DNA of 29,312 nucleotides from assembly GCA_003427395.1 (NCBI GenBank), contig BFEA01000307.1, positions 1,160,029 to 1,189,340 on the forward strand, read 5' to 3'. The notes below the pieces were generated by a model. The model was not told the DNA's origin. It saw only the letters and a list, made by a program, of their open reading frames with translations, and ran no database searches. This DNA is from Chara braunii (taxonomy: Eukaryota > Streptophyta > Charophyceae > Charales > Characeae). Positions 10,867-20,957 of this stretch are shown piece by piece. The translations under genes were made by a program, and so were the position numbers. Each line of letters begins with the position of its first letter. The stretch's first letter is position 1.

Positions 10867-11980
10867 TGCAAGGAATATGAGCGAGAGAGATATAAAGAAA
10901 ACCAAGTTGCAAAATGACGCAGAATTCCAGATAGTCATGTACCAAGCAGAGAGACCAATTGCACCAAGATTCCATCCAGATAAGGGCCATACAATGCACT
11001 CGTGAGCCAATGTTCAAGCCCTCAGGCACCAACACAGTATTCAATGTCGCTCCTCTCTGTCTGGCGCTCAGCGCCCAGCCTACTCTACCTGTCCTACCTA
11101 TCCTACCTACGTTCATGCTACAGGCTCACTTCGACTTTGAAGACCAATGTACATGTCGTCAACACCAATGCCGACCTCTCCACATACACCAGGTTCGTAC
11201 TTCCGTCTCCCTCACCATCCCCTGTCCACCCACTCTCTGTGCCTCCTTCCTAAGACCCCCCGTCGCCCTTCACCCACCTCGCGCCCCGCAGCCCGGCTAT
11301 GGCCGCTAGCGCTCCGCTGCCCTGCAGTGCCCCTCACCACTTAGCGCCCGCATGCACCCCTAGCCAGCAGCGCTAATGCAGACACTTGCCCTGCATCGCA
11401 GCAGCGTGTCCGCATTGCCTGCGTAGGCCAGAATGGCCAGCCAGTGACCGGCCTCCTCCCTATATGGGAGTGGCTGCCCTGCTGGGCTGCCTGGGCCTGG
11501 CTGCGGAGGCTTCCAGTAGCTTCCGGTCGGGGCCCAGTGTCTGCGCCCAGGCCCAGATCTACAGTTGGGGGCCGGGGCCTTCTGCAGTTAGGCTCATCCA
11601 GGCCGATGTCCAGCCACAAGTGTGTGCCGCATTCTCATTGGCCCGCGGCAATTGTGTGACGACAATGCTGCTTTCTCATTCGTCCGCGGCCACTCAGTGG
11701 TGTCGGCCTCACAATGCGTGTGCCCAGAGCGCAACCTCAGGCCCTGGGCTCAACTGTACAGTGCAGCCCATGTTTCTGGAAAGAGCTGGGAGACTTACGT
11801 TTCCTTGTAACCAACTGCGGTGCTGCAAGTGTCTGAGTACCCACATATGGAAAAACGTCAAATTTTGGCCTCTCTTAATATTCAGGCCCGCTCTTAGGGC
11901 GGGCACAGGGCTTGCTGAGGGCCACTGCCCAGAACATGTGCATGTCTGATAAGGGCCCCGCGAGGGCTCGTTCCCTCGCA
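10867..11980 (-). mobile_element. solo LTR, family B
   Basis: Homologous to the LTR at 22889-23942: the same TGCAAGGAATATGAG start, AACCAAGTTGC, GTTCAAGCCC, GCTCCTCTCTGTCTGGCGC, and a TTCCCTCGCA end. It is flanked by AATG on both sides (10863-10866 and 11981-11984), so it looks like a complete insertion later reduced to one LTR by recombination. No primer site or polypurine tract adjoins it. It lies inside the host intron. Frames inside it are chance frames. Confidence 0.72.
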
Positions 11981-11984
11981 AATG

Positions 11985-12506
11985 GGAATACAAGAAGCAA
12001 ATGCAGGCAGAGTGGGAGGCAGTTTCTCTCCGCCCCCTTACAGCTCGAGGGCCAGGACAAACAGCCCTCTCACTCTCCCTCTTGCTGTTTCCTGTTCTAT
12101 TCGGTATGTATCTGGCTGTGAAGGACACCGGATACACTGACCAGATTATGTATATGCCCTGTCCTCTGCACTCATTAGACAGGAAGACTCTTTTTTGTGT
12201 TGTGTTTTGTTTTCTTTCTTTTTCGTTTTTGGAACATGTCTATTATACCCTAGAAAGCAAACCGCATTTTCACCATGTCCCCCCAAAAGTGCCCTTACCA
12301 CCGCTGACAGTTGTCGCCAAGGAATTACATGTGCACATTTCTGTTATGCCCAGGACCAGGGGTGCACCCGCCGACGGTTGGAGGCCCTTGACTGGTCGGC
12401 ACCTGCCGTTCAGGGGTCGTCGGCACCCCGCAAAAAAAAAAAAAGAAAAAAAAAAGGGGTCAAGAACCCCTAATAACACCACCACCACCCCCATAACGCC
12501 CCCCAA
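11985..12506. other. non-coding intron sequence up to the gap
   Basis: No gene recognised. 12235-12360 and 12358-12506 have inverted, separated relatives at 13598-13715 and 14392-14510. A-rich runs lie at 12430-12456. The long open frame crossing this region continues only through N. Confidence 0.6.
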
Positions 12507-13101
12507 NNNNNNNNNNNNNNNNNNNNNNNNNNNNNNNNNNNNNNNNNNNNNNNNNNNNNNNNNNNNNNNNNNNNNNNNNNNNNNNNNNNNNNNNNNNNNN
12601 NNNNNNNNNNNNNNNNNNNNNNNNNNNNNNNNNNNNNNNNNNNNNNNNNNNNNNNNNNNNNNNNNNNNNNNNNNNNNNNNNNNNNNNNNNNNNNNNNNNN
12701 NNNNNNNNNNNNNNNNNNNNNNNNNNNNNNNNNNNNNNNNNNNNNNNNNNNNNNNNNNNNNNNNNNNNNNNNNNNNNNNNNNNNNNNNNNNNNNNNNNNN
12801 NNNNNNNNNNNNNNNNNNNNNNNNNNNNNNNNNNNNNNNNNNNNNNNNNNNNNNNNNNNNNNNNNNNNNNNNNNNNNNNNNNNNNNNNNNNNNNNNNNNN
12901 NNNNNNNNNNNNNNNNNNNNNNNNNNNNNNNNNNNNNNNNNNNNNNNNNNNNNNNNNNNNNNNNNNNNNNNNNNNNNNNNNNNNNNNNNNNNNNNNNNNN
13001 NNNNNNNNNNNNNNNNNNNNNNNNNNNNNNNNNNNNNNNNNNNNNNNNNNNNNNNNNNNNNNNNNNNNNNNNNNNNNNNNNNNNNNNNNNNNNNNNNNNN
13101 N
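12507..13101. other. assembly gap (595 N)
   Basis: A run of N, immediately followed by a CT microsatellite. This suggests the assembler stopped at low-complexity DNA. Open frames spanning it are meaningless. Confidence 1.
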
Positions 13102-13166
<65 letters not shown>

Positions 13167-13190
13167 ACACACACACACACACACATACAC
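13102..13190. repeat. (CT)n then (CA)n microsatellite
   Basis: CT run 13102-13162 at the gap edge, followed by a CA-rich run to about 13190. Confidence 0.95.
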
Positions 13191-14255
13191 ACACCTACCT
13201 CTACTTTTTTTGTTTTATGGATGGTTTATGATGATTCATAGAGGGATTGAGAGAGAGAATCTGGGTTTGTGGATTAGTATTTACAAATAATATATGACCA
13301 TTTGAACGAATTATATAGTCAATGATTACAAGCTCTTTGTAAATAAAGAAGTGTTCTTTCTAAATCAATAGAAGCGATTTCATTTCGTAATCCGTACAGA
13401 TATGGCCGAAAGTCTGAAGTAGGTGTATGATTACCAAAATGTGCCTTTGTACTTAGTAATCTTTGAATTAAACACACACACACACACACAAGCACACGCA
13501 TCACGCACAGCTTGGGAACAAGAGCAAGAGGTGTGAGAAATTTTGTGGTGGGCAGGCCCAGCCGGTGTCCCATGGAACTGGGTACAGCTGAAAATTAACA
13601 GCCACAAAACCAGGGTATAGTGGTAATTCGACCGGGCCAAGGACACAAGCGGAAGGGTGCTCTTTGGGGGGCATGGCCGAAATGCAGTTGACGTTCTGGG
13701 GTATAACATATATTTTCCCTTCTCCTTTCGCTTAGGATCATTTCTATGCGGCCCAAGGGGAGTTTTGCAGAAGGGCAATTAGCGCTGAGGCCATATGACT
13801 TTTTATGCCAAAGATTAGGCCGAATTGGCCAAGCCACAGATGGGAGGGACCTGGCCGGGGTACTTGTACTGAACAGACTGGGCGAGTAGGGACCTTGGGC
13901 TGGCTCCTTAAAAGCTGAGAATGCAGCCACACATTTCGGTTGTATGGCCCATGAGACCCTGTGATGGCCCCAGGAGTCAGTCGAGGTGCTCCCATCATGT
14001 GATGGCCCAGGATTCTGGACCCCTGCGCTGCGCAAACGTGTCCTGCCACATTGTGGAAAAAAACGCTCCACGACAGGGTTGCATGCCCGCCGACCGCCGA
14101 CCCCGACTGCCGACCGTATTGCAGCCGACCAGTAGGGCTGACCGGTCGACAGTCTGCCAAGCAGTCTGAAACCAACCATCCACTGAGTTTTTTTCAAATA
14201 TGAGTTGGGGGCCTGTACTGCACTTGCTGAGTACAGCCCAAATCCGCTGAGAAAC
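13191..14255. other. non-coding intron sequence with rearranged repeats
   Basis: No gene recognised. A CA run lies at about 13473-13490. 13598-13715 is an inverted relative of 12235-12360; shared minus-strand words include TATACCC and CATGCCCCCCAAA. The long minus open frame covering 13595-15049 shows recognisable retroelement sequence only in its first third; the rest runs through G-rich repeat DNA. Confidence 0.5.
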
Positions 14256-14440
14256 TTTTGGGGACAGGGGGGGGTATGGGGGGGGTTGGGGTTGGAGTAT
14301 AGGGGGGGNAGGGGGGTATAGGGGTGGTATAGGGGGTATTGGGGGGGGGTAATGAGGGTGTTAGGGGCGGTTTGGGGGNGTTGGGGGGNTATATGGGGGN
14401 ATTGGGGGCCCGCTATGGGGGTGTTGGTGGTGTTAGTCGA
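14256..14440. repeat. G-rich minisatellite-like tract
   Basis: Irregular repeats of GGGGGTAT/GGGGGTTGG type with single unresolved bases at 14309, 14379, 14389 and 14400. The + strand could form G-quadruplexes; the N calls suggest it was hard to sequence. Confidence 0.85.
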
Positions 14441-14559
14441 GGTTCTGGACCCCAGCCGACCAGTCAAGGGCCATCGACCGTCGGGGTGTGCAACACTGCT
14501 CCACAATGTGAAAAGAAGGGCCACAGACCGTGCAAAAAAGAGAGTGACTCCATGCTGAG

Positions 14560-15228
14560 CAAACAGAAAAGGCTGCACGCCATTATCAATCAAAACATGG
14601 ATGTATCGGCGCTTAATGAGCAACGTAAAGAAGATCAGCTCCACACCCCTTTGAACATGGCGCTGCTGCTTAAGCTGCATCCAATGTTCCAGGTGAGAGT
14701 GAAAGTCGACTTCCTTAGACTTCTCCCAAGGCTCGGTATAAAGTACCTGGACTGCAGCAGCCTTGGATTCAGCATCAGTTTGGGCTTCAAAAGCAGGCTG
14801 TTGATCAGATTCAGGCTCCTTGGAGAGGCGTGCAGCTGACCGTTCAGCTTCTCTTGGTGTAGAGAGTGGTGATAACTCTGCTACGCCCTTTGCTTGTTTC
14901 CCTGCAAACGGTTTGCACAGCGTGCCCGGGCTTTTGGCAATGCAAGCACACGTGAAGTTTGGATCTTCTTTCCCATTATTTTTGACTGATGTGAAGGGCT
15001 TCCCAAGGTTTGGTAGAAGCATTCTTCGGTTTCTCAAGAATCTTTGCATTCTTGGGAAGGTGGGTTATGGTTCCCTTACCTGAACTGCTGTTAGGCCCCT
15101 TGCTTGAAGCAGTCTTCCGGAAGGCATTACATTTCTCTTTGTCATTCATATCAGACTCAAGGGCTGATGTAGAACAACCCGCGTCGGCGTCCGGCTCTAG
15201 ATTGTCATCTAGAGGCAGATCATCCATG
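14560..15228 (-). pseudogene. downstream coding remnant of element C
   Basis: Two overlapping minus frames: 14976-15227 (starts MDDLPLDDNLEPDADAG, acidic then basic) and the first third of the frame starting at 15049 (contains KPWEALHISQK in one frame and LGKPFTSVKNNGKEDPNF in the other). A frameshift near 15000 probably joins them. The stretch around 14700-14860, rich in Glu and Ala with AEFEAQTDAESK-like composition, resembles a gag-pol spacer. No zinc knuckle or protease motif is seen. Function unknown. Confidence 0.4.
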
Positions 15229-16391
15229 TAGGACTAGTCCTTAGCCTCAGATGTTCATGCACGGTACGCTGGTTGCTGCTTCCCGACCGCTTGCGTCAAA
15301 AAGACTCATGTGCAGCTTCCCGATCGCGGTCTTTGGCCTCTAGGTTGACTAGATCTGTTAAGAGCTCATGCTAAGTCGAATGCTCCTTCAGGGAGATATA
15401 TTCTTCAGGAACCACTCCCATAACTACATCCATGCAAGACACATCAGTCCATCCCAGGTTTGGAGTAGTGAACAAACTAGTCAAATGCTGCTCTAGAGCC
15501 TACATGGAAGTCCTCCACTTTTGGCCCTTGAGGGCCTCAAGTTTCAGCGTTGTTTGTGCGCAACGTGCTTATATTTATACTGCGTGATGAGAAGGTCCTC
15601 AAGAGTACATACAGGAGTTACCTTCAACCACTCAATCGGGTCAATCCTTTCGTAACCTGCACTGATAGCTTGGAATTCAATGAAACTCCGTACAGTGGGC
15701 TCGGTATTTGTGCCCATGTTCATAATTCGGTCTTCCTGTGGTGTTCGAAGTACCTTGAAGTATGAGCGCATGGAGCTGATCCAGGAGGTAATATCCCCCT
15801 TCCCGTCGTACTTAGACGGCAACGTGGCCGTCCTCTTGTCCACTATGGGATTGCTGTACTGCACGCCAATAGGAACTGCGGCGTTTTGGGCTGGTGAACC
15901 TGCATTTGGGACTGGGATAAGTGCAGAACTACCGGCGCTCCCGCTTGAAGAGCTGGCACCAGTTCCTGTGCTCATCACAGTTCCACTTGGTTTCTACACG
16001 AGGACTGAGTTAGGGAGAAGGAATGGGACAACAGCATGACGAGGAATAGGAGGTCGGGGGATGGTTAGTTGGGCCTGCTTGAGGCCTGCAATCTCAGCCT
16101 GCAGCTCTTGGTTGCCCTGCTCCAGAGCTGTCACATGCGACTCAAATCTTCTAAAGTCCGCAGTTGGACCAAGGCTGCTACAGCAGCGGCTAACTTCTCC
16201 CTGAACCGGATATCACTAGTTGGGACAGCCAGAAGGGCCACATGGGCAGCAATACTCGTTGCTTTAGCTGCTGCCTCTGCCTCCCTCTCTGTCTGCAATG
16301 CATCCTCATAAAGTTTTTGAAAGAACGGTTTCTCTTTCTCATCCGCTGTGTCCAGCATAGCCTGTCATTGTGCAGATGAGATGTCTGCCAT
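15229..16391 (-). pseudogene. gag-like protein of element C, inactivated
   Basis: Start at the ATG at 16391 (MADISSAQ), immediately followed by an in-frame TGA. Residues about 10-110 are Ala/Glu/Lys/Leu-rich and look like a coiled coil (KPFFQKLYEDALQTER, EKLAAAVAALVQLR). A frameshift near 16131 leads to a frame with a Ser/Gly/Pro linker and then ATLPSKYDGKGDITSWISSM, MRSYFKVL and MNMGTNTEPTVRSFIEF, the pattern of a retrotransposon capsid. After a stop at 15544 a further frame with TTPNLGWTDVSCMDVVMG and VPEEYISLKEH continues the gag. Unlike gag A it has no visible CCHC knuckle. Confidence 0.6.
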
Positions 16392-17736
16392 GCTGGAGGA
16401 TGGGGTGTTAGTAGATTTCTCAAGAGGGGTCCGCTCTTCTCTCAGTTTGGACGAACGCTCCTCTTACTACTCACACTCTCAAAAAGAGTGCCTTCTTTCT
16501 CCCTTCTCTCTCTTTCCGCTTTCTGCGCACGCGTCTCAATGTTGGACATAGATAGTTCAGATAGAGAAAAAAAAAAAATCACAAGAGAGAAGGTAGAACT
16601 CCTAGCCGGAGCGGCAATTCATTTGGACTAAAGGATGGCATCCACGCAGCAGGATAGAAAAAAATAATAATAATTCAGAGAGAGGTCTGACTTAACGAAT
16701 GGGTCCGGTCAGGTCAGATCAGACTTGAGATCCCCTCTTGACTAAGCCAACATGGAACATGCATCACAAATAAGTCAGAGGAAGAACTAACTGAAGCGAT
16801 GGAGATTTCAAGGGGTGCAGACGGCCAGACGCGGCTCAGTCAAGATCCGCTCGAAAGGGAATGTCCCTACTAGCTGTGTGTCCCCCAGTTCCAGGGTCGC
16901 TAAGAAATGCAATGGCCAAAGGGTCCTGTCCCATTGGGCCTGGTTCCCCACTAAGTCCCGAAGGGTCCCAAGTAGGTTGTGGACCAGGACCAACCGGAAG
17001 GGTGTCCCAAGTTGGTCCCAAACTGCCTCTACCATATTGAAAAGGAAAAGACAACTTCAGCAAGAACCTACTAACTACAACCGTTTAGAAATGAACAGAC
17101 AATGCACTATAGAAGGATATGCCGTTAAGAACAAGGTACATCATCATCCATCCATCAGGTGAGAAAGCAATCCACACGCTCACACACACAACCAAGACCG
17201 CAGAGGAGGAAAAGAGCCCAGCACAATCCCCATCAGGCCATGAAGCGCCATGCAACTACCTGTGGGCATACCCAAGTCACACTGCACTTACCTGTGAGGC
17301 CCAGCCTCCAAAGATGAGATAACGACTCACCCCCCTCTCTCATAGGTCCTCCTGACCCCCAGCTACCACTACACTAAGTGTCCTAATACGACTAAGAGGG
17401 CCTACCTATACCAATATACAACGCCGGATCCCACGCGGATGTTGAAGGCCGAAGTAGCAACTTGCAGCTCTTGATGCAGGTATGGCAGCTTCCGGTCAAG
17501 TCTCCCTCTTGAGGGGAAGCCCAAAAGTCACTCAATGTCTTCTTCAGTTCCAGATTCCAGGTGCGAGTATCTCTCACTCTCTACTCCCTCTCGCTTACTC
17601 CAATGAGCCTCCTTTGTGTCTCGCCACCCCAAGCATTCACTCAATCGACCTGGTCAGGTCCAATGTCGACCCAACGTGACCTAACCAGTGGGCGCAGCAC
17701 CGTCAATACCACGCTGCCCCTCTTAACCTAACCGCC
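16392..17736 (-). other. 5' leader of element C
   Basis: About 1.3 kb between gag and primer site with no recognisable gene. It holds an A run at 16566-16577, a TAA-rich patch near 16665, and many TGGGAC/GTCCCA words around 16860-17040 that give open frames on both strands. Confidence 0.5.
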
Positions 17737-17784
17737 AACCCTAATCCGAGGTTAGTTAGCCCTAACTAACTCCGAATTAGGGTT
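17737..17784 (-). promoter_or_regulatory. 23-bp stem-loop beside the primer site
   Basis: 17737-17759 and 17762-17784 pair at 20 of 23 positions with a 2-base turn and contain TTAGGGTTAGGG-like words. In the element's RNA this lies about 30 bases after the primer site, where packaging or dimerisation hairpins occur in retroelements; that role is inference. Confidence 0.6.
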
Positions 17785-17816
17785 AGGGTGACTAACACCT
17801 CTCGCCAGCAAGTCCA

Positions 17817-17827
17817 CTCCGATACCA
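17817..17827 (-). promoter_or_regulatory. primer-binding site of element C
   Basis: The minus strand reads TGGTATCGGAG, separated by two bases from the LTR end GATCGTAACA. Same core as in families A and B. Confidence 0.78.
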
Positions 17828-17928
17828 AATGTTACGATCCTGGCTATTTCTGAAGTGCAAATTCACAAGGAAAGACAAAGCCACCCAATTGCGAAAGACA
17901 TTAAAGCACTTGCAAAGAGATAGAGACC

Positions 17929-17987
17929 AAAGAAGAAGAAAGAAGAAGAAAGAAAGAAAGAAAGAAAGAAGAAGAAGAAAAAGAAGA
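17929..17987. repeat. (GAA)n/(GAAA)n tract
   Basis: Purine microsatellite mixing GAA and GAAA units; open frames here are artefacts. Confidence 0.9.
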
Positions 17988-18846
17988 TGTACATCAGCAA
18001 GACCAATGACAAATTTCCCTCCTCTCTCCACTCTCCTCCTCCTCCTTGTCCCCACCAAACTTATTCTTCTCCAAAATAATAATAATAACAGTGAGTGGTT
18101 AAACCAGAATGAATATCCGAAGTTCCATCTTACTGCCAGCTTAACAAGAGGTCCACCATAGCCATGGACTCCCTCTTCTTCTTCCTCACACATGCCTAGG
18201 CTATGGCGGACTACTAAGGGCGCTGCCATCCTGTGCAAAAGACAACACAACGCACCTATGGCCGCTGCTCTTCAGGCCGCCATGCCTGACTCTGCCTCGA
18301 AGCTTCCTTGGTGCGACACTACCCCAACTGGGGCCTTCCAGATGCAGTGCCTAACACGGTGAAGAAAATGGTGTCCATCATAGCCAGGTAAGTACCTCGC
18401 CACCCTCCTCATTCGCCTTCTTCTTCCTCCTCCTCAGGCTGGGCTGCTCGCCATAGCCAGGCAGAGCGCCCAGCTCTCCTCCTTCCTCCCAGGCAGCGCT
18501 CTGAGAGCCAGCACTCGCTCAAGCAGCACGACGTCCAAACTTGCATACCGCAAATGAGGAGGAGCTACTCGCTCCTTCTGGAGATATAGCAGCCTACTTG
18601 CCTCTTGGGCGGTGACTTTCAGGCCGCACGGCCTCCAAGCAACCGGTACCTCCTCCCTTTCGGAGGGAACATCATTGCAGGCTCTGATATGGTCCGCACA
18701 GGCCCTAGACTTAGGCTACTTGAACTGGTACCCGCCTACCTCTAGCCTACCACTACTGGGCCTCTAAAATGCCAACTTTTGTCTTCTTCTGCTCGGCCTC
18801 CTGTTCCGGACACATCTACCGCTACTTGAGTGGTACCGGCCTACCT

Positions 18847-18923
18847 GCTACTTGAGTGTTTTTCTCCCGCTGCCCTGAGTGTCGCAGGCCTACTCCCCGC
18901 TACTTGAGTGTTTTTCCCGCTGC
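18847..18923. repeat. direct repeat, period about 51 bp
   Basis: GCTACTTGAGTGTTTTT followed by C-rich CCCGCTGC occurs twice; a weaker copy, CTACTTGAGTGG, precedes at about 18821. Confidence 0.8.
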
Positions 18924-18960
18924 AACAAAGTCACGGCCACAGGTAAGTACCGGCCCTGCG

Positions 18961-19457
18961 GGCCTCACCATACACAAGTTCCCTGTCGAGCCACACACAC
19001 ACTCAGGCATACGCACACTCAGGCAGGCACACGGACCAGCAAGCACGCATGCACACACAGACTTAGCAAACTCGGCACAACGCGGGAATCTCATCAAGGC
19101 ATACATTCCAGCGGCAAAACCGAGAAATCAGCGGTTTTCTCAGTCTGTGTTTTGGCGCGTCATTACAGTTATGTGTTTAGAGGCTGTGTGAATTTTTTGA
19201 CCCTACTGGGCCTACTGTGCAATACTGTGCAGAACCCCGTAAGAAACTCCTTGGGTGCAAAACTTCACACTGCCTCCGTCAAAAAATTCACCCTGGAAAC
19301 CCTGAGCCCCCCTGGAAACTGTTGAAAATTTCACTCCGGAGACCCAGAGTGTGACGAGGCAGAGGCAGAGCAGGGAGGCTGGGAGAGAGAGGGAGGGTGA
19401 GAGCGCACACACACGCTCACTCAACTCGACGCAGACTCACTTGGTGCCCATACTGGG
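18961..19457. other. non-coding intron sequence
   Basis: CA-rich patches at 18990-19060 and a GAG-rich patch at 19365-19400; no gene recognised. Confidence 0.5.
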
Positions 19458-19488
19458 CTTGAGTCCGTACATAAGTACCGGACTCAAG
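19458..19488. repeat. hairpin, 13-bp arms
   Basis: CTTGAGTCCGTAC (19458-19470) pairs with 19475-19488, which has one extra C; the loop is four bases. Confidence 0.75.
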
Positions 19489-19555
19489 TACGATCCTGAG
19501 GACGAAAGTGAAAATGCCTCAGGGCCAGTACTGAAAATCAAAAGTCTGAGAGTGG

Positions 19556-19667
19556 ACACCAGAATGTCGGATGGCGCCAAGTGTCCGAAATCCGAAAGTC
19601 CCAAAAGAAGGAATTTGAAAACGGGCGCCAGAATGCAGATGGCGCCAACCGTCCGAAATCAGAAAAG
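19556..19667. repeat. two-copy tandem repeat, period about 67 bp
   Basis: Both copies contain CCAGAATG, GATGGCGCCAA, then GTCCGAAATC. Each has the palindrome GGCGCC. Confidence 0.8.
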
Positions 19668-19689
19668 CAAGAACAAACACAAAAAGAAT

Positions 19690-19835
19690 TGCAAAACAAA
19701 AAAAAAAAGAAAACAAAAACAGCAATCTGGCAGGTGATAACCCGCAGACCAGGGATCGAGCCCTGGTGGAGTTCGTAACACAGAGACCCAGCTGTGTGCT
19801 GCTTCAGAAAGGCTCCCACTCTACCACTGGTGGTT
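19690..19835 (-). mobile_element. tRNA-derived SINE candidate, class II tRNA-like
   Basis: The minus strand has an A-box-like TGGTAGAGTGGG (19815-19826), a 6-bp anticodon-like stem (ACACAG with CTGTGT), and a strong T-arm-like hairpin (19749-19766, CCAGGG with CCCTGG) around B-box-like GGCTCGATCCC. A T-rich tail follows. A and B boxes are 52 bases apart, as in tRNAs with a long variable arm. No acceptor stem forms, so this is not called as a tRNA gene. Confidence 0.45.
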
Positions 19836-20373
19836 TAAATCGTCACTGGTGGCTTAAAGCTTCAATCATCTCTGTCAAGCTTTTCAACAGAAAAAGAAAA
19901 AAAAAGCATGTCAACAGTTTTGCAGGAGTGGGTCAGGCCAACAGTTCGTATGTTTTGTTGTTACTGGTGATTTCAGTCTCTTGTGCTGTTGGCTACGCTC
20001 AGGGATCTCTGGTTGGTTGGAATTTAAAATGTATACGCATTCAGATGCTCTGCTGCCATTCGCTTGCAATGTTCCTGATGGGAAAAAGAAGGCCATGAAC
20101 GCCATGAAGGCTGTTTTGCGCTGGCCTGGATTTGGCAATAGGCTAACAAGTAGTAACAACCTGATTTGGTAAGCATTTTTCAGGTTGCCTGATGCTACCA
20201 CAACCTGTACTGATGTCTGCAGTTATTTCTTTTTCTTTTTTTTTTTCTTTTTTCTTTTTTTTCTTTTTCTTTTTCTTTTTTAATAGGTCCTTACGGTCCT
20301 GGCTTCATTTCCATTCTGGGGAGCATCTGTAGTTATTTCATGTTTTGACTGTTTGCTTTTTTACATGGCTCAG
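19836..20373. other. non-coding intron sequence before the second exon
   Basis: No gene recognised. A T-rich tract occupies about 20223-20281, and the splice acceptor of the WD40 exon closes it. Confidence 0.6.
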
Positions 20374-20466
20374 GTTTGGGATAGAAGGACTCTGAGTAGC
20401 AACAGCAACAGTCCCGTGCGAGTTTTCCATGGCCACATATATGGCGTTACGCATGTCAGCTCCAAG
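20374..20466 (+). CDS. second exon of the LEC14B/DCAF11-like WD40 gene
   Basis: 93 bases, 31 codons, phase 0. It starts after CAG with a pyrimidine-rich tract upstream and ends before GTACG, the same donor pentamer as the other exon. It opens VWDRRTLSS, completing the blade begun at 10389; WDRR fits the WDxR (DWD-box) motif by which such proteins contact DDB1. It continues VRVFHGHIYGVTHVSSK, matching the GH-x-GVTH start of the next blade in this family. The family would continue with a GDGRY-type strand; I could not find that exon downstream, so the next intron is probably also long and outside or TE-filled. Confidence 0.82.
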
Positions 20467-20911
20467 GTACGACCGATTCTTTTTTGTTTGACCTTCACAG
20501 TTTGGGGTTTTGATTTTGCAGTTGGCTGTAGGGTTGCAAGTTACTAGCAACAGTTTCATCATCATTGACAGTCAATTGCCGACGGTTGTGTGTATAACAC
20601 TGCGCCTGCAGTTCGTGGTGGAGGGGTGCAGGTTGGGTATGCACATTGTGCAGGCAGTGCGCGGGGAAAATTGTCCCCGAGAGAGAAAGGAAAAGGGGTC
20701 GCAGGCCTTCATCGGTGGTCACCTGTGTCCCCTTTTGAAAAACTGTTATGGGAATCTGGGATGAAAAAACTGGCTACAAAGTCCGAAAGAGTAATGCCGC
20801 CTTTCCCAAAGACCTGTTTGAGGCCATTTCCCATTCCCAATGGGACAAAAAGAAATATTAGTGCGACTGAACTTAAACAGGAGTCTGTTCCGTCAGTTGT
20901 GCAGTAGCCAA

Positions 20912-20957
<46 letters not shown>

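Larger units (their letters stand above)
14560..18960 (-). mobile_element. LTR retrotransposon remnant, family C (gag side only)
   Basis: On the minus strand: an LTR start (17830 rightward), primer site (17817-17827), leader with a strong hairpin, then a gag frame (15229-16391) and a further open stretch to about 14560. No RT, RNase H or integrase follows; the sequence passes into G-rich repeats and the gap. Either a non-autonomous element or one cut off by deletion or rearrangement. No second LTR of this family is visible, and the right boundary is a guess. Confidence 0.55.
17830..18960 (-). repeat. probable 5' LTR of element C (right end not located)
   Basis: Starts TGTTACGATCC directly after the primer site, as an LTR should. 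It contains a GAA tract, three CTATGGC/GCCATAG words and repeated CTACTTGAGTG. No partner LTR is in the window, so the right boundary is uncertain; no gene is visible. Confidence 0.45.
10485..20373 (+). other. 9889-bp intron of the WD40 gene
   Basis: GT at 10485 and AG at 20372-20373 join two phase-0 exons into one WD40 blade. The acceptor has a good pyrimidine stretch (TGTTTGCTTTTTT) shortly upstream. The intron contains a solo LTR, an assembly gap, a gag-bearing LTR remnant and a SINE candidate. The gap makes its true length uncertain. Confidence 0.75.

Noticed and set aside
12001-13290. Long open frames across the N gap on both strands
   Set aside because: They are open only because N codons are not stops; the ends are low-complexity repeats.
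13595-15049. 484-residue minus-strand open frame as one gene
   Set aside because: Only its first third looks like retroelement coding; the rest runs through G-rich repeat, N positions and shuffled modules.
17712-17795. Interstitial telomere repeat
   Set aside because: Only about two TTAGGG words per arm, arranged as an inverted hairpin and not as a tandem array; plant telomeres are usually TTTAGGG.
20748-20861. 37-codon frame with protein-like composition (starts MGIWDEKTGYKVRKSN)
   Set aside because: Short, preceded by a stop, and not matching the next expected WD40 segment; I cannot assign it to any family.
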